Positions 17,839 through 27,696 of a stretch of 64,000 nucleotides of DNA are shown piece by piece. Position 1 is the stretch's first letter. Each line of letters opens with the position of its first letter. The DNA is from Denitromonas ohlonensis (lineage in GTDB: Bacteria; Pseudomonadota; Gammaproteobacteria; Burkholderiales; Rhodocyclaceae): assembly GCF_007625205.1 (NCBI RefSeq), contig NZ_VMNI01000013.1:1-64000 (forward strand), in the 5' to 3' direction. The notes under the pieces were generated by a model that saw only the letters and a list, made by a program, of their open reading frames with translations, was not told the origin of the DNA and searched no databases. Both the position numbers and the translations under genes were made by a program.

Positions 17839-18561
17839 TTAGAAGTCGGCCCGGCCGGACTCGGCCAGACGGCCGCCTTCGACCCGGACCCGGTCGCCTG
17901 CCATCCAGGTCGGCGGCTCATCCTGATCGATGGTGCGCACGCTGCCGTCGTTCATTTCCACCGTGATGCGATAGCGCGTGGTGGGCGTGACATTGCGCTC
18001 GACGTTATGACCGGCGACGCCGCCGATCACCGCCCCGGCGATGGTCGCCAGATCCTTGCCGCTGCCTTTGCCGACCTGGTTGCCAAGCAGACCGCCGACC
18101 ACGCCACCGGCGATGGCACCGATGCCACTGCCTTTGCCGCGGCGATCGAGGGTTTCAACCCGGGTGACGACACCGCAGTCGGGGCAGTAACGTTGGACCG
18201 GCTGCACGACGGGGGCCGGTTGCGGTGCCGGACGCGGCGCTTGTGCGAGCACTGGTGCCGGCGCGGGTTTGGGCTTCGCGACGACGGGCGCCGGCGCGGG
18301 TTTGGCGATGGGCTCGACCGGCGCTTTCGGCGCGGGCGTCGCGTCTTGAATCGGCGCGGCGTCGACGGTGGGCACCGGCGAGACATCCGCAGGTGTCAGC
18401 ACAGCGACGGCCGGAACCGGCTTTTCGGTGGCCAGCAGTTCCGGCTTGAGTGCTGCCTCTGAGCCGGGCAACCAGCCCATGAAGGCGGCCGTGCCGGTCA
18501 CGCAAAAAGCGGTGATGGCGGCGGCCATCAGCCATTGCATGGGGTGAAGTGTTTTGCGCAT
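17839..18561 (-). CDS. Glycine-zipper 2TM (SlyB-like) envelope protein
   Basis: This is a predicted membrane-associated envelope protein of about 240 residues from ATG at 18561 (MRKTLHPMQWLMAAAITAFC). An N-terminal membrane anchor is followed by a long Pro/Ala/Lys low-complexity linker (residues about 45-125). A CPDCG pair comes next. The glycine-zipper core follows (GIGAIAGGVVGGLLGNQVG, then IAGAVIGGVAGHNVE), then a C-terminal beta-rich segment. The glycine zipper is typical of SlyB/Rick17kDa-type proteins that sit in the outer membrane. The linker suggests it spans the periplasm from an inner-membrane anchor; this is inference. Its precise role is unknown. Confidence 0.8.
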   Translation of the reverse strand: MRKTLHPMQWLMAAAITAFCVTGTAAFMGWLPGSEAALKPELLATEKPVPAVAVLTPADVSPVPTVDAAPIQDATPAPKAPVEPIAKPAPAPVVAKPKPAPAPVLAQAPRPAPQPAPVVQPVQRYCPDCGVVTRVETLDRRGKGSGIGAIAGGVVGGLLGNQVGKGSGKDLATIAGAVIGGVAGHNVERNVTPTTRYRITVEMNDGSVRTIDQDEPPTWMAGDRVRVEGGRLAESGRADF

Positions 18562-18653
18562 GTTCGCGGTCCCGTCAGTGGAAATCATGCGCATTTAACG
18601 TGACAGCGCATCTTCGCGAGGACAGCGGAAAGAAAGCCTTACAAATGCGCCGT

Positions 18654-20573
18654 TCAGCCGTCGTTGGCGAAGCGGTCGCGTCGCGCGCGCCGGAGCACGA
18701 AGCGGCCCGGGTCGATGGCATCCACCAGATCGCGCTCCAGCGGCAGCGGGTCGCCATCGAGCTGGCTGGCCAGGGTTTCTGCCACGATGGCCGACCACAC
18801 CAGACCGCGCGCGCCGAACCCGGAGATGGCATACAGGCCCGGCTCGCGCACGACCTTATCCAGTGAGGCGTCAGCCGGATAGCGGCCGGGCGCGGCGATG
18901 GCGCCGACCATGGGCAGGCGGTCTGGCGAGGCGGGGCGAAACCCGACCCGCCCGGCCATCGTGGCATTGTCGAGCGTGCGGCTGAAGCCCGGCAGGATGA
19001 AGTCGAGCTTGGCGAGGTTGTCGGCGTGCTCGCTCTCGCGTAGCGCCGGGTCATCGTCATCGACCAGAAACGTTGCACCGGCAGAGCGCAGGCCATCAAT
19101 GGCAGGGCTCACATAGCCGAGTCGGCAGACCACGACTTGGGGTGCGCTGCCTGCGGTGGCAGGCAAGTGGCTGACCTGACCGCGGGCGGCGCGTACCGGC
19201 AGGGTTTGGGCGACCTCGAGGTGGCGGATGCCGGCGCCGTTGGCGAGGATCACGCAGGTGGTTTCAGCGATCAGCTCGTCGTTGGCGTCATGGAGCTGCC
19301 AGTGCTCGCCGACGCGTGTCAGGCGGGCGACCGAGACGCCGTAACGCACGCTCAGGGCGGGGCCCGCGGCGGCAATGTTGGTGGCGCACAGGCTGGGCGG
19401 CTGCACCCAGCCGCTGCCCGGAAACCACCACCCGCCAACAGCGAGCGGCCAGTCGGCCAGCGCGCTGGCCTCGGTCTGATCCACGTAGCGCAGGTAGTCG
19501 GGGGGCGGCTGTTGGGTGTCGACCAAGTCGCGCTGACGGGTTTCGTGTGCCGGGTCGCGTGCCAGATGCAGGACGCCGGTGGGTGCCCAGCGCACGGCGT
19601 GGCCGGCGGCAGCCAAAGCGTTGAGGTGGCGGATGCCGGCGAGCGTGCCGGCGCGGGTGAGGCGGGCCAGGCGGTTGTCGTCGAGACTCGGCAGCGGGCG
19701 CAGCACGCCGGCCAGGTTGCCCGAGGCGCCCTGACCGGGGCCGTCGGCGGCGTCGAGCAGCTGCACCGACCAGCCACGCTTGACCAGGCGGTGTGCCAGT
19801 GAGGTGCCTGCCAGCCCGGCGCCCACGATGATCGCTTCGCGGAAGGTGTGCGCGGGGGCGCGCTCCGGCGCGCCAGCGATATGGCCGCGCAGCATTTCGC
19901 TCTTGCCGGTAAAGCCGCGCACTTTGTCGATACGGAAGCGGGCGTATTCCAGATGCTGACGGACTTCACGCGAGACCGACCAGGTGGCCAATGTGGCCAC
20001 CGGTGCAGCAAGTGCGGCGAGCTGGTGGCAGAGTTTGGCCGACCAGAGTTCGGGGTTTCGCGCGGGGGAGAAGCCGTCGAGGTAAAAGGCGTCGACGCGC
20101 GCGTCGAGCTTGGCGAGCGCGGTGGACGCGTCGCCGAATATCAAGGTGAGGGCGATGCGCCCTTCGTCGAGCCACAGGCGATGCATGCCGGGCGTGAGCG
20201 TGGGCCACTGTGCGCGCAGGCGCGCCGACAGTGCGGCGAATTCGGGCCAGCGTTGGTGCGCGGTGGCGAGATCGGTGGCGTTGAAGGGGTGCTTTTCGAT
20301 GGAGATGAAATGCAGGCGGTCACAGCGTTTCGGATCGTCGCGCCAGGCCGCCCAGGTGGCGAGAAAATTCAGTCCGAGGCCAAAACCGGTTTCGAGAATG
20401 ACGAAGCGCGACTTGCGCTGCCAGCGGTGCGGCAGCTGGTTGCCTTCGAGGAAGACGTGGCGGCTCTGACCGGGCGCGCCGTGCTGGGTGTGGTAAACGT
20501 CGTCAAAACGGCGAGAAAAAGGTGTGCCGTCTTCGGCATGGTCCAGCGCCGCGGGCTCGATCCGCTCGTACAT
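18654..20573 (-). CDS. mnmC: Bifunctional tRNA wobble-uridine modification enzyme MnmC
   Basis: MnmC completes the mnm5s2U34 modification of certain tRNAs. The 639-residue product from ATG at 20573 has both domains. The N-terminal SAM-dependent methyltransferase shows ILETGFGLGLNFLATW near residues 56-71. The C-terminal FAD oxidoreductase shows AIIVGAGLAGTSLAHRLV near residues 248-265. Its start overlaps the stop of the upstream hypothetical gene by one base (TGATG), so it is co-translated in a lysS-hypothetical-mnmC operon. The length is that of the full bifunctional form. Confidence 0.96.
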   Translation of the reverse strand: MYERIEPAALDHAEDGTPFSRRFDDVYHTQHGAPGQSRHVFLEGNQLPHRWQRKSRFVILETGFGLGLNFLATWAAWRDDPKRCDRLHFISIEKHPFNATDLATAHQRWPEFAALSARLRAQWPTLTPGMHRLWLDEGRIALTLIFGDASTALAKLDARVDAFYLDGFSPARNPELWSAKLCHQLAALAAPVATLATWSVSREVRQHLEYARFRIDKVRGFTGKSEMLRGHIAGAPERAPAHTFREAIIVGAGLAGTSLAHRLVKRGWSVQLLDAADGPGQGASGNLAGVLRPLPSLDDNRLARLTRAGTLAGIRHLNALAAAGHAVRWAPTGVLHLARDPAHETRQRDLVDTQQPPPDYLRYVDQTEASALADWPLAVGGWWFPGSGWVQPPSLCATNIAAAGPALSVRYGVSVARLTRVGEHWQLHDANDELIAETTCVILANGAGIRHLEVAQTLPVRAARGQVSHLPATAGSAPQVVVCRLGYVSPAIDGLRSAGATFLVDDDDPALRESEHADNLAKLDFILPGFSRTLDNATMAGRVGFRPASPDRLPMVGAIAAPGRYPADASLDKVVREPGLYAISGFGARGLVWSAIVAETLASQLDGDPLPLERDLVDAIDPGRFVLRRARRDRFANDG

Positions 20574-21082
20574 CAGTGGACGGTCGGCGGAATGTCGGTC
20601 GGGGCCGGGGTGGTGGCGTCGGGCAGGGGGAGCGTGTCGAGCGACAGATCCCACTCCGCCTTGGCCACGGTGCCACGGATCATGGCGCACAGCGCCTGCA
20701 TCAGGTTTTGATCGCAGTCGAAGCTGACCTGTCGGGCGCGGGTCTCGCCCAGCATGACGCGGCACAGCGGGCCTTCGATCGGCTCGAGCCGGCTCTCGGT
20801 GGCGAGCAGCGGTTCGGCGCCCAGCGGGTGACTGAGGTTGTTGTCGTCGAAGGGGGCCTGGAAGCTGCCGGGTTCGGTGGCGTCCTTTGGCTTAGCCACG
20901 GGCATGCCCGGCGCCGCCTTCGCGAGATGGCTGTTCAGCATGCGCTGCAGACCCGGCCACAGTGCCTTGATGAGTCGCCGGGTGAGCAGCACGTTGATGC
21001 CTTCGCGTTGCGCGGTGGCGATGCGCAGCAGCAGGCGATCTGCCCGCGCATCGTAAGCCACCTGAAGTTGCTGGATCTGCAT
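20573..21082 (-). CDS. Hypothetical protein between lysS and mnmC
   Basis: No family name is recognised. The start is ATG at 21082 (MQIQQLQVAYDARADRLLLR), giving 169 residues. The first half looks like a compact alpha/beta domain (LLTRRLIKALWPGLQRML). The second half holds MQALCAMIRGTVAKAEWDLS, and the end is a Pro/Thr-rich tail. It has no signal peptide or membrane segment. It is only 11 bp downstream of lysS and overlaps the mnmC start by one base, so it is tightly embedded in this translation-related operon. A link to tRNA metabolism is possible only by context. Confidence 0.75.
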   Translation of the reverse strand: MQIQQLQVAYDARADRLLLRIATAQREGINVLLTRRLIKALWPGLQRMLNSHLAKAAPGMPVAKPKDATEPGSFQAPFDDNNLSHPLGAEPLLATESRLEPIEGPLCRVMLGETRARQVSFDCDQNLMQALCAMIRGTVAKAEWDLSLDTLPLPDATTPAPTDIPPTVH

Positions 21083-21093
21083 TGTGCGTCGGC

Positions 21094-22593
21094 TTACTCC
21101 GGGCGCATCTGCGGGAAGAGGATGACGTCGCGAATCGCGGGGCTGTCGGTCAGCAGCATGACCAGGCGGTCGATGCCGATGCCGCAGCCGCCGGTGGGCG
21201 GCAGGCCGAATTCCAGGGCGCGGATGTAGTCGGCGTCGTAGAACATGGCTTCGTCGTCGCCAGCCTCTTTGGCGTCGGCTTGCGCGCGGAAGCGCGCGGC
21301 CTGGTCTTCCGGGTCGTTCAGCTCGGAGAAGCCGTTGGCAATTTCGCGGCCGACGATGAACAGTTCGAAACGCTCGGTGACTTCCGGGTCGGTGTCGGAG
21401 GCGCGGGCCAGCGGGCTGACTTCGACCGGGTAATCGATGATGTAAGTCGGCTCCCACAGCTCGGCTTCGGCGCAGGCTTCGAACAGTTGCAACTGCAGGC
21501 TGCCCAGGCCGCCCGGCTTGACGCTCTCGCCGAAGGCATTGATCTTGGCCTTGAGCCATTCGGCGTCGGCCAGTTGCTCGACGGTGAAGCCCGGGTGGTA
21601 TTTGCGGATGGCTTCGACGATGGTCAGGCGGTGGAAAGGCTTGGACAGATCGAGCTCGCGGCCCTGGTACTGGAAGACCTCGGTGCCCAGCGCTTCGCGC
21701 GCGGCGTGGCGGATCAGGCCTTCGGTGAAGTTCATCAGGCTCTGGTAGTTCGCGTAAGCCTCGTAGAACTCCATCATGGTGAATTCGGGGTTGTGACGCG
21801 GGCTGAGGCCTTCGTTGCGGAAGTTGCGATTGACCTCGAACACCTTCTCGAAACCGCCGACCACCAAGCGTTTGAGATAGAGCTCGGGGGCGATGCGCAG
21901 GAACAACTCCATGTCGAGCGCGTTGTGGTGGGTGGTGAAAGGTTTCGCCGAGGCGCCGCCGGGGATGGGGTGCATCATCGGCGTTTCGACCTCAAGGAAG
22001 CCGTCTTTCATCATGTAATTACGGATCGACTGCACCATGCGGCTGCGCGCCACGAAGGTGAAGCGCGACTGCTCGTTCATGATCAGGTCGAGATAGCGCT
22101 GGCGGTATTTGGTTTCCTGGTCGGTCAGGCCGTGGAATTTTTCGGGCAGCGGACGCAGGTTTTTGGACAGCAGGCGGATTTCGGCGCAATTGACGGTCAG
22201 CTCACCGGTCTTGGTCTTGAACAGGGTGCCGACCGCACCGACGATGTCACCGATGTCCCAGTGCTTGAAGTCAGCATGCACGTCTTCGCCCACGCCCTGG
22301 TTGCTCACATACAGCTGGATGCGGCCGGAGAGATCCTGAATGGTGGCGAAGCTGGCCTTGCCCATGACGCGCTTGAGCATCACGCGGCCGGCCACGCGCA
22401 CTTCCACCGGCGTCTCTTCGAGTGCTTCGCGGGTTTTTTCGCCATAAGCCTCATCGAGCTTGCCGGCGGTGTTCTCACGCGAGAAGTCGTTCGGGTAGGC
22501 GCGCCCGGATTCGCGCCATGTCCGCAGTTTTTCGCGGCGCTCGGCGATGAGGTGGTTTTCGTCGGCGGAAGGCGTGGCGTTTTGTTCTGACAT
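21094..22593 (-). CDS. lysS: Lysyl-tRNA synthetase, class II
   Basis: LysS charges tRNA-Lys. The 499-residue product has the N-terminal OB-fold ([20 protein letters not shown]), class II motif 2 ([20 protein letters not shown]) and motif 3 ([19 protein letters not shown]). The start ATG is at 22593. It is the first gene of an apparent three-gene operon with a hypothetical gene and mnmC. The length and motifs are normal. Confidence 0.98.
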   Translation of the reverse strand: MSEQNATPSADENHLIAERREKLRTWRESGRAYPNDFSRENTAGKLDEAYGEKTREALEETPVEVRVAGRVMLKRVMGKASFATIQDLSGRIQLYVSNQGVGEDVHADFKHWDIGDIVGAVGTLFKTKTGELTVNCAEIRLLSKNLRPLPEKFHGLTDQETKYRQRYLDLIMNEQSRFTFVARSRMVQSIRNYMMKDGFLEVETPMMHPIPGGASAKPFTTHHNALDMELFLRIAPELYLKRLVVGGFEKVFEVNRNFRNEGLSPRHNPEFTMMEFYEAYANYQSLMNFTEGLIRHAAREALGTEVFQYQGRELDLSKPFHRLTIVEAIRKYHPGFTVEQLADAEWLKAKINAFGESVKPGGLGSLQLQLFEACAEAELWEPTYIIDYPVEVSPLARASDTDPEVTERFELFIVGREIANGFSELNDPEDQAARFRAQADAKEAGDDEAMFYDADYIRALEFGLPPTGGCGIGIDRLVMLLTDSPAIRDVILFPQMRPE

Positions 22594-22785
22594 GTGTGGC
22601 TCGTTTGAATGATGGCGAGTCCGGCGCCGCGTCGTGGATGCACGCTGGCGCCGAAAAACCGCAATTTTCTCATAACCGCCGCGAGAAGTCGCTCGCGACG
22701 GGGTGTTCGTGCCAGGCGCCGGCGCATAAACAGCTTAATGATGGCGATTCGGTGCCGTAATACGAAAGACCTGTGGAAGACACGC

Positions 22786-23850
22786 ATGCGAACCCGGACT
22801 GGCGACTCTCTTCTGGCCTTGCTCAAGGCCGCGCAACATCTGACCTCACTGCATGCGAGAGAGACGCTGTTGCGCGCGTTCTGTGTTGGCGTCCAGCGCG
22901 CGTTGCGCGCGGAGCGTTGTGAGCTGCGGGTGCTGGGGGTCGGGCTGGGGCGTCGGCAGCTCAAGAGCATCGGTTGGCGCAACAAAGCGGGCGCTGGCGG
23001 CGATTGGGACGATGCGGTCGACGGCCTGGACGGTCAGGTGCAAGACGTGTTTCTGGCGCAGGCGATCGACAATGGCGCGAGCGTGACCCGAGTCCACGAT
23101 GCGGATGGCTGGCGGATGGCGTTTCCGGTGTTGCACGCCGGTCGTGTCCGATCGATTCTCGATGTCCATGCCACCACGGCGATTGCCGCTGTCACCGTCG
23201 ACGGCGTTCGGGCCTATGTCCATTGTTTTGAGCGCTTGATGGCGCACTGGGACTACGCCAATCTGGATACTTTGACAGGCTTGCTCAACCGCAAGACCTT
23301 CGATGAACAGTTTGACCAGTTGATCGCGGTGGCTGAACGGGCGCGACGCCAGGACGGGGAGCGACGCGAAGATTCGGAGCTGCCCAGCCCGGCGTGGCTG
23401 GGGATTGTCGACATCGACCACTTCAAGCACATCAATGACACCTGGGGCCACCTGTTCGGCGACGAAGTCCTCATCCGCCTGGCCGACTGCATGCGCAGCG
23501 CGTTTCGCAGTTCCGACAAGCTGTTCCGTTTCGGTGGCGAGGAGTTTGTGGTGATGTTGCGCAACGTGCCGGCCGAGACTGTGAGCAGCATTTTCGAGCG
23601 TTTTAGGATCGCGGTCGAAACGCATGATTTTCCGCAAGTCGGGACCGTCACCTGTTCAATCGGATTCGCCCAGGTTGATGATCGGCTGCCCCCCGCCGAA
23701 CTGCTCGGTCGTGCCGATTCAGCGCTCTACTATGGTAAAGAGCACGGTCGGAACTGCGTCTGGGCCTATGAAGACCTGGTGGCCGCTGGCGAGCTGGTCA
23801 GCACCACGGCGACCAGCAGCGCACAACAGGACGCCGACGAATACTTCTGA
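22786..23850 (+). CDS. GGDEF-domain diguanylate cyclase
   Basis: This is predicted to make cyclic di-GMP. ATG at 22786 gives 354 residues; in-frame ATGs at 22738 and 22741 are possible, but GGAAGA lies just before 22786. The N-terminal 150 residues look like a GAF-type sensor without membrane segments, so the protein is cytoplasmic. The GGDEF domain begins near NLDTLTGLLNRKTFDE. The active-site motif is RFGGEEF, and the inhibitory I-site is intact in RSSDKLFRFGGEEF (RxxD upstream of GGEEF). It is therefore probably active and subject to product inhibition. It converges on the condensin-like ATPase gene. Confidence 0.92.
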   Translation: MRTRTGDSLLALLKAAQHLTSLHARETLLRAFCVGVQRALRAERCELRVLGVGLGRRQLKSIGWRNKAGAGGDWDDAVDGLDGQVQDVFLAQAIDNGASVTRVHDADGWRMAFPVLHAGRVRSILDVHATTAIAAVTVDGVRAYVHCFERLMAHWDYANLDTLTGLLNRKTFDEQFDQLIAVAERARRQDGERREDSELPSPAWLGIVDIDHFKHINDTWGHLFGDEVLIRLADCMRSAFRSSDKLFRFGGEEFVVMLRNVPAETVSSIFERFRIAVETHDFPQVGTVTCSIGFAQVDDRLPPAELLGRADSALYYGKEHGRNCVWAYEDLVAAGELVSTTATSSAQQDADEYF

Positions 23851-23868
23851 CCGGGCGGCGTCCGGCGG

Positions 23869-26661
23869 TCAGTCTCGTTGGCGCTGCAGCACCCCGATTG
23901 GCGGCGCCCACTCTTCTGCCGGTGGTTTTTTGCGCGTGACCAGCGTGAGCTGCGCCGGCGCAAATACATTGGCGTTGTGCGTGACCGGGGTGGTGATCAG
24001 ATATTGCGCGCGCGTGGCCCGCAGGAAGGCGCCGACACGGTCGATGTTGGCGACATCCAGGTGCGCAAACGGCTCGTCGATGAACACGAAGCCGCCGGGG
24101 CGGGTGTCGTCCATCAAGAGCGCAATCAGCAAAATCAGCGACTTCATCACCTGCTGGCCGCCCGAGGCCTCGCCGTCGTTCAGGCCGACCGCGCCCTTGC
24201 GGTCGAAGTCGAAGCGCACATCGAGTCCGGAGCGGTGCAGGGCGGTGTCGTCGTTGTCCAGGTGCGGCACCGGGCAGTCCACTTCGACATGCGCCAGCTC
24301 GCCCAGGGCCTTGAGGTTGCGGCTGTACTGGCGCACCGTGGCGCGCAGCTTGCCGATGTAGGCGCCGCGCGCCTCGTCGGTGTGACGGCGGGCCGTGGCG
24401 CAATAGCCCTGGCGGGTGGCGTAGTCGCGCTCGCGGCGGCCGAGGTCGTCGAGCAGGCGGTCGCGCAGGGTGAGCACGGCGGCGTCCTGCACCCAGTCGC
24501 CTTGCTCAATTCGCAAGCGCAGGCGCTCGGACTCGGCGCGTGCGCTGCGGGCGTCGCCGTAGCGCTCGGTGAGTGCTTCGATGCCTTCTCCTCGGCGCCA
24601 GCCGGCGGGCATGCCGCGACGCAGCCGGCGCAGGCGTTGCACTCGCTGGGCTTGCGACTGACGGCGCGGGCGGTCTTCGCTGTCGAGCAGGCCGAGGCGT
24701 TGTTCATGCGTGGCCAGTTCGCGTCGGCGGCGGTCGAGTTCGATCTGGATGCCGTTGAGTCGCTCGCCAATGCCATCGAGCGTGGCCTGCAATTCGGTGC
24801 GCTCGGCAATGGCGTCGGTCAGCGCTTTTTTCGCGACGGGCAGATCGCCTTCCGCTTCGGCAAAGGCTTGCGCGCGGGCAGCCAGTTGTGGCGCGGCGCT
24901 GAGGCCGAGCAACTGGCTGCGCAGGGTGTTGAGGCGGTCGCGCAGCACATCCATTTGCGGGCGCAGCGGGCTGAGCGCCTTGTCGAGCTCGCGCACATCG
25001 GCCGAGAGCGCGTCGATGCGCGCCTGGCGGGCCAGCTCGCCAAAGTGAAACTCGCGAGGACGGCCGAGGTGGCGGGCGCCGCGGCGCTCGCGGTGATAGG
25101 CATCGCGGGTGATCCACTCGGTATCGCGCGACAGCGCGCTGCCGGCGGCGGCGTCTTCGACGCGGGTGATGCGGTTCAGCAGGTCGGCCAGCCAGCGCGG
25201 CACCGGGCCGGCAAAACGCACGACTTCGGCCAGCGTGTCGCGTTGGGCGGGCGGCGCGTTTTCGCAGTCGGCGACGATGAAGTGACGGAAGCGCTCACGC
25301 TCGCCCAGCGCCCAGGCCTGATGGCGGTCGGCGGCGCGCTCGAGCAGCAGCACGTGGCGGTAGGGGCGCAGCACGGCCTCGATGGCGCCTTGCCAGGCGG
25401 CGTCGGTGATCTCGATGGATTCGCTGAGCGCGCTGTGCGCGATGCCGGCCTCGGTCAGTACGGCGCGGAAGGCGCGCACTTCGGGGTCGGAGGGCGGGCT
25501 GCTGCGTTCATGCGCGTGGGCCAGCGCGTCCTTGGCGGTTTCGAAGCGGGCGACGAGCTCGCGCTCCTGCGCGCGCAGCGCGGTCAGCTCGGCTTCGACC
25601 GACTCGTGTTCGGCTTCGATCGCGACGGCGTCCTGGCCCTCTTCGCGGGCCAGCAGTTCGCGCAGGGCGTTGCGCTCGGACAGCACACGTTCGAGATCGC
25701 GCACGCGGTCGTGGGCACTTAGGTGGCGCTGTTCGGTGTCCAGAAACTGGCTGCGGGCCTTGGCGCGGGCCTTCTCTTCGGCCAGACGCTCGGCGTCAAC
25801 CTGGGCGATGCGCTGGCGGGCGGCGAGCAGGCCGGACTGGCGCTCGCGGCGCTCGCCGTCTTGTGTGCGCAACTGGCTGCGTTCGGCACGGATGTCTCGG
25901 CGCAGCTCAAAGGCTTCGAGGCGCGGAATGATTTCGGCGTCGAGCGCCGAGCGCTCGTCGGTGATCTGCTTCCATTCCAGATAGCGATCGGCCTCGAGGC
26001 GCTTGGCTTCGGCCTGGGCGCGCAGGCGGTCGAGGTCGATGGACAGGCTGTCGAGCTCGCGCTCGGCGTTTTGTTGCTCTTCGCGCGCGACGTCGTAGTT
26101 GTCGAGCACTTCCTTGTCGCCGAAGACATCGAAGACCAGTTCGAGCAGGGCTTTGGGCGCGTATTCGCACAGCTTGTCGGTGTCGCCTTGCTCCAGCGCC
26201 AGCACCTTGGCGATGGCCGGGGTCAGGCCGCCGGCGGCGAGACGGCTTTGATAGTCGCGCAGGCCGATCCAGTCGTTGCTGGTGTCGAGCGCTTCAATGT
26301 CGACGTCACCGTCGACGATGGTGTAGTCGCGCGTCCACTCGCCGCCTGCGCGGCGGATGCGGCAGGCCAGGGTGACGGTGTCGGCAAGGCAGGGGAAGAA
26401 CGGTCGCCGCCCGGTGGCGCCGGGCAGGTTGGCGACGGTGGCGCGGATCCACGCATGGCTGCGGTTGGCGCGGCGCACATAGCGGCGGAAGTCGCGCTTG
26501 CCCGAGCAGCGCAGCGCAAACAGTGTGCGCAGGGCGTCGAGCAAGGTGGTTTTGCCGGAACCGTTGGGGCCGACGATGGTGATGATCTGGGCGTCCAGCG
26601 GCAGCGTGAAGCGGCGCCAGAAGTCCCAGTGGACCAGTTCGATCTGTTTGATATGGAACAT
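23869..26661 (-). CDS. SMC-like condensin ATPase, MksB/JetC type
   Basis: The 930-residue product is an SMC-like ATPase. It has an N-terminal Walker A GPNGSGKTTL (residues 31-40), a long central coiled coil broken by a compact middle region around residues 395-540, an ABC signature ASGGQQ, and Walker B GFVFIDEPFAHLD near the C-terminus. The length is well below that of canonical SMC or MukB and in the range of MksB. Upstream on the same strand are a winged-helix kleisin-like gene and an MksE-like gene, so this is the ATPase of an MksBEF/Wadjet-like complex that would load onto and organise DNA. A 94-residue secreted protein gene lies between it and mksE. Assignment is by architecture and context. 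Confidence 0.75.
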   Translation of the reverse strand: MFHIKQIELVHWDFWRRFTLPLDAQIITIVGPNGSGKTTLLDALRTLFALRCSGKRDFRRYVRRANRSHAWIRATVANLPGATGRRPFFPCLADTVTLACRIRRAGGEWTRDYTIVDGDVDIEALDTSNDWIGLRDYQSRLAAGGLTPAIAKVLALEQGDTDKLCEYAPKALLELVFDVFGDKEVLDNYDVAREEQQNAERELDSLSIDLDRLRAQAEAKRLEADRYLEWKQITDERSALDAEIIPRLEAFELRRDIRAERSQLRTQDGERRERQSGLLAARQRIAQVDAERLAEEKARAKARSQFLDTEQRHLSAHDRVRDLERVLSERNALRELLAREEGQDAVAIEAEHESVEAELTALRAQERELVARFETAKDALAHAHERSSPPSDPEVRAFRAVLTEAGIAHSALSESIEITDAAWQGAIEAVLRPYRHVLLLERAADRHQAWALGERERFRHFIVADCENAPPAQRDTLAEVVRFAGPVPRWLADLLNRITRVEDAAAGSALSRDTEWITRDAYHRERRGARHLGRPREFHFGELARQARIDALSADVRELDKALSPLRPQMDVLRDRLNTLRSQLLGLSAAPQLAARAQAFAEAEGDLPVAKKALTDAIAERTELQATLDGIGERLNGIQIELDRRRRELATHEQRLGLLDSEDRPRRQSQAQRVQRLRRLRRGMPAGWRRGEGIEALTERYGDARSARAESERLRLRIEQGDWVQDAAVLTLRDRLLDDLGRRERDYATRQGYCATARRHTDEARGAYIGKLRATVRQYSRNLKALGELAHVEVDCPVPHLDNDDTALHRSGLDVRFDFDRKGAVGLNDGEASGGQQVMKSLILLIALLMDDTRPGGFVFIDEPFAHLDVANIDRVGAFLRATRAQYLITTPVTHNANVFAPAQLTLVTRKKPPAEEWAPPIGVLQRQRD

Positions 26662-26676
26662 CGTTTTCGGCGTTGA

Positions 26677-26961
26677 TCAGCGCAGGCTGCGGCCACAGCC
26701 GCCGTCGCGCATGCGTTGTTGGTAGCGCTGCTTGCTTTCGGTGAGGCGCTGGATGCGGCTGCGGTTGCCTTCGCGAGCGATGCTGGCGTTTAGCTTGGCG
26801 ATGGCACTTTGATAGCGTGCGCAGTTGCGGTCGCTTTGCGCGGGTTTTGTGCGATAGCTGCTGGTGTCGTCGCCGCCGGCACGCGCGCTGCTCAGGGCGT
26901 GCGCTTGCGCTGAGGCGAGAGCAACGCAGAATACGAAAAGGGCTTGGAAAAAGCGTGTCAT
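26677..26961 (-). CDS. Small secreted protein embedded in the condensin-like operon
   Basis: The 94-residue product has a clear signal peptide (MTRFFQALFVFCVALASAQA, cleavage near AHA). A basic helical domain follows with two cysteines, one in DRNCARYQSAIAKLN and one in GGCGRS near the end, which could form a periplasmic disulfide. It resembles in general style small periplasmic proteins of this bacterial group, but no family is named. Its start overlaps the mksE-like stop by one base (TGATG) and it ends 15 bp before the SMC-like start, so it is translated within the operon. A periplasmic protein here is unexpected. Confidence 0.7.
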   Translation of the reverse strand: MTRFFQALFVFCVALASAQAHALSSARAGGDDTSSYRTKPAQSDRNCARYQSAIAKLNASIAREGNRSRIQRLTESKQRYQQRMRDGGCGRSLR

Positions 26962-27689
26962 CAGAAAACCTCGGAACCGGGTTCAGGCATGTCGCCGTCG
27001 AATTCGTCTTCATCGTCGGCGCCGGCCAGGGCAAAGGCGTCGGCGGCGGGCGGCGGGTGGCCGGCGTCGGAGAGCACGCCGGCGAGGGTGCCGTGAATGA
27101 TGCGGTCGGCCATCAGGCGGTAGTCGAGGGCGACGTCGAGCAGCGGGCCTTCGAGCAGCATGCCGCCGCGGCGCTCGATGAAGCCGAGGCGGGCGAGCCG
27201 GCCGAGCATGAAGTTGCGCACCTTGGTCTTGCCGCCGAGGCGCGGGCCGAAGTCGGCGATCAGCGAGGCTTCGGAGACGCCGGCCGAGACCTCTGCGCCA
27301 TGGGCGACAGGTTGCTCGGCGGCAAAGAGCTCTTCCTGCCCTTCATTGGCGAGGTTCTGGCGGGTGACCTGGCGCTCGCGCTTGGGCAGGATGATCAGCG
27401 CCCAAAGCACCACCAGCAGCGCGATTTCGTCGCGGGTGAGGCCCATGTTGCTGGCCTGGTATTCGCGGCCGCTGCCGAAAGTCGGCTCGAGCGCGTCGGG
27501 CGTGAGACCGACGGCGACATGCGCGGCGTAGGGGTTGTCGAGCAGGCGCAGGCCGACGCTGGCCAGGCGCTGATCGATCTCGTGGCGGAAGGTTTCGTCG
27601 ATGAGCGCGCGGCGCACCATTGGGTCCTTGCGCGGTAGCCAGCGCTGGGCGATGAGGCGCGCGGTGAGGGCGCGGATGTCGTGTTCCAT
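26961..27689 (-). CDS. MksE/JetB-like condensin subunit
   Basis: The 242-residue product is predicted to be the small kleisin-associated winged-helix subunit (MukE/MksE type). It has an N-terminal helical part (MEHDIRALTARLIAQRWLPR) and a central LTRDEIALLVVLWALIILPK. A winged-helix-like RNFMLGRLARLGFIERRGG follows, then an acidic C-terminal tail. It starts 7 bp after the upstream kleisin-like gene. Sequence similarity to MksE is diffuse; gene order and size carry the assignment. Confidence 0.65.
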   Translation of the reverse strand: MEHDIRALTARLIAQRWLPRKDPMVRRALIDETFRHEIDQRLASVGLRLLDNPYAAHVAVGLTPDALEPTFGSGREYQASNMGLTRDEIALLVVLWALIILPKRERQVTRQNLANEGQEELFAAEQPVAHGAEVSAGVSEASLIADFGPRLGGKTKVRNFMLGRLARLGFIERRGGMLLEGPLLDVALDYRLMADRIIHGTLAGVLSDAGHPPPAADAFALAGADDEDEFDGDMPEPGSEVF

Positions 27690-27696
27690 GGGCGCG

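Noticed and set aside
21082-22590. 502-residue open frame antisense to lysS
   Set aside because: It is a shadow; the minus strand encodes an intact lysyl-tRNA synthetase with class II motifs.
23878-25722. 614-residue open frame antisense to the SMC-like gene
   Set aside because: It has the low-complexity composition of a shadow frame, opposite a gene with Walker A, signature and Walker B motifs.
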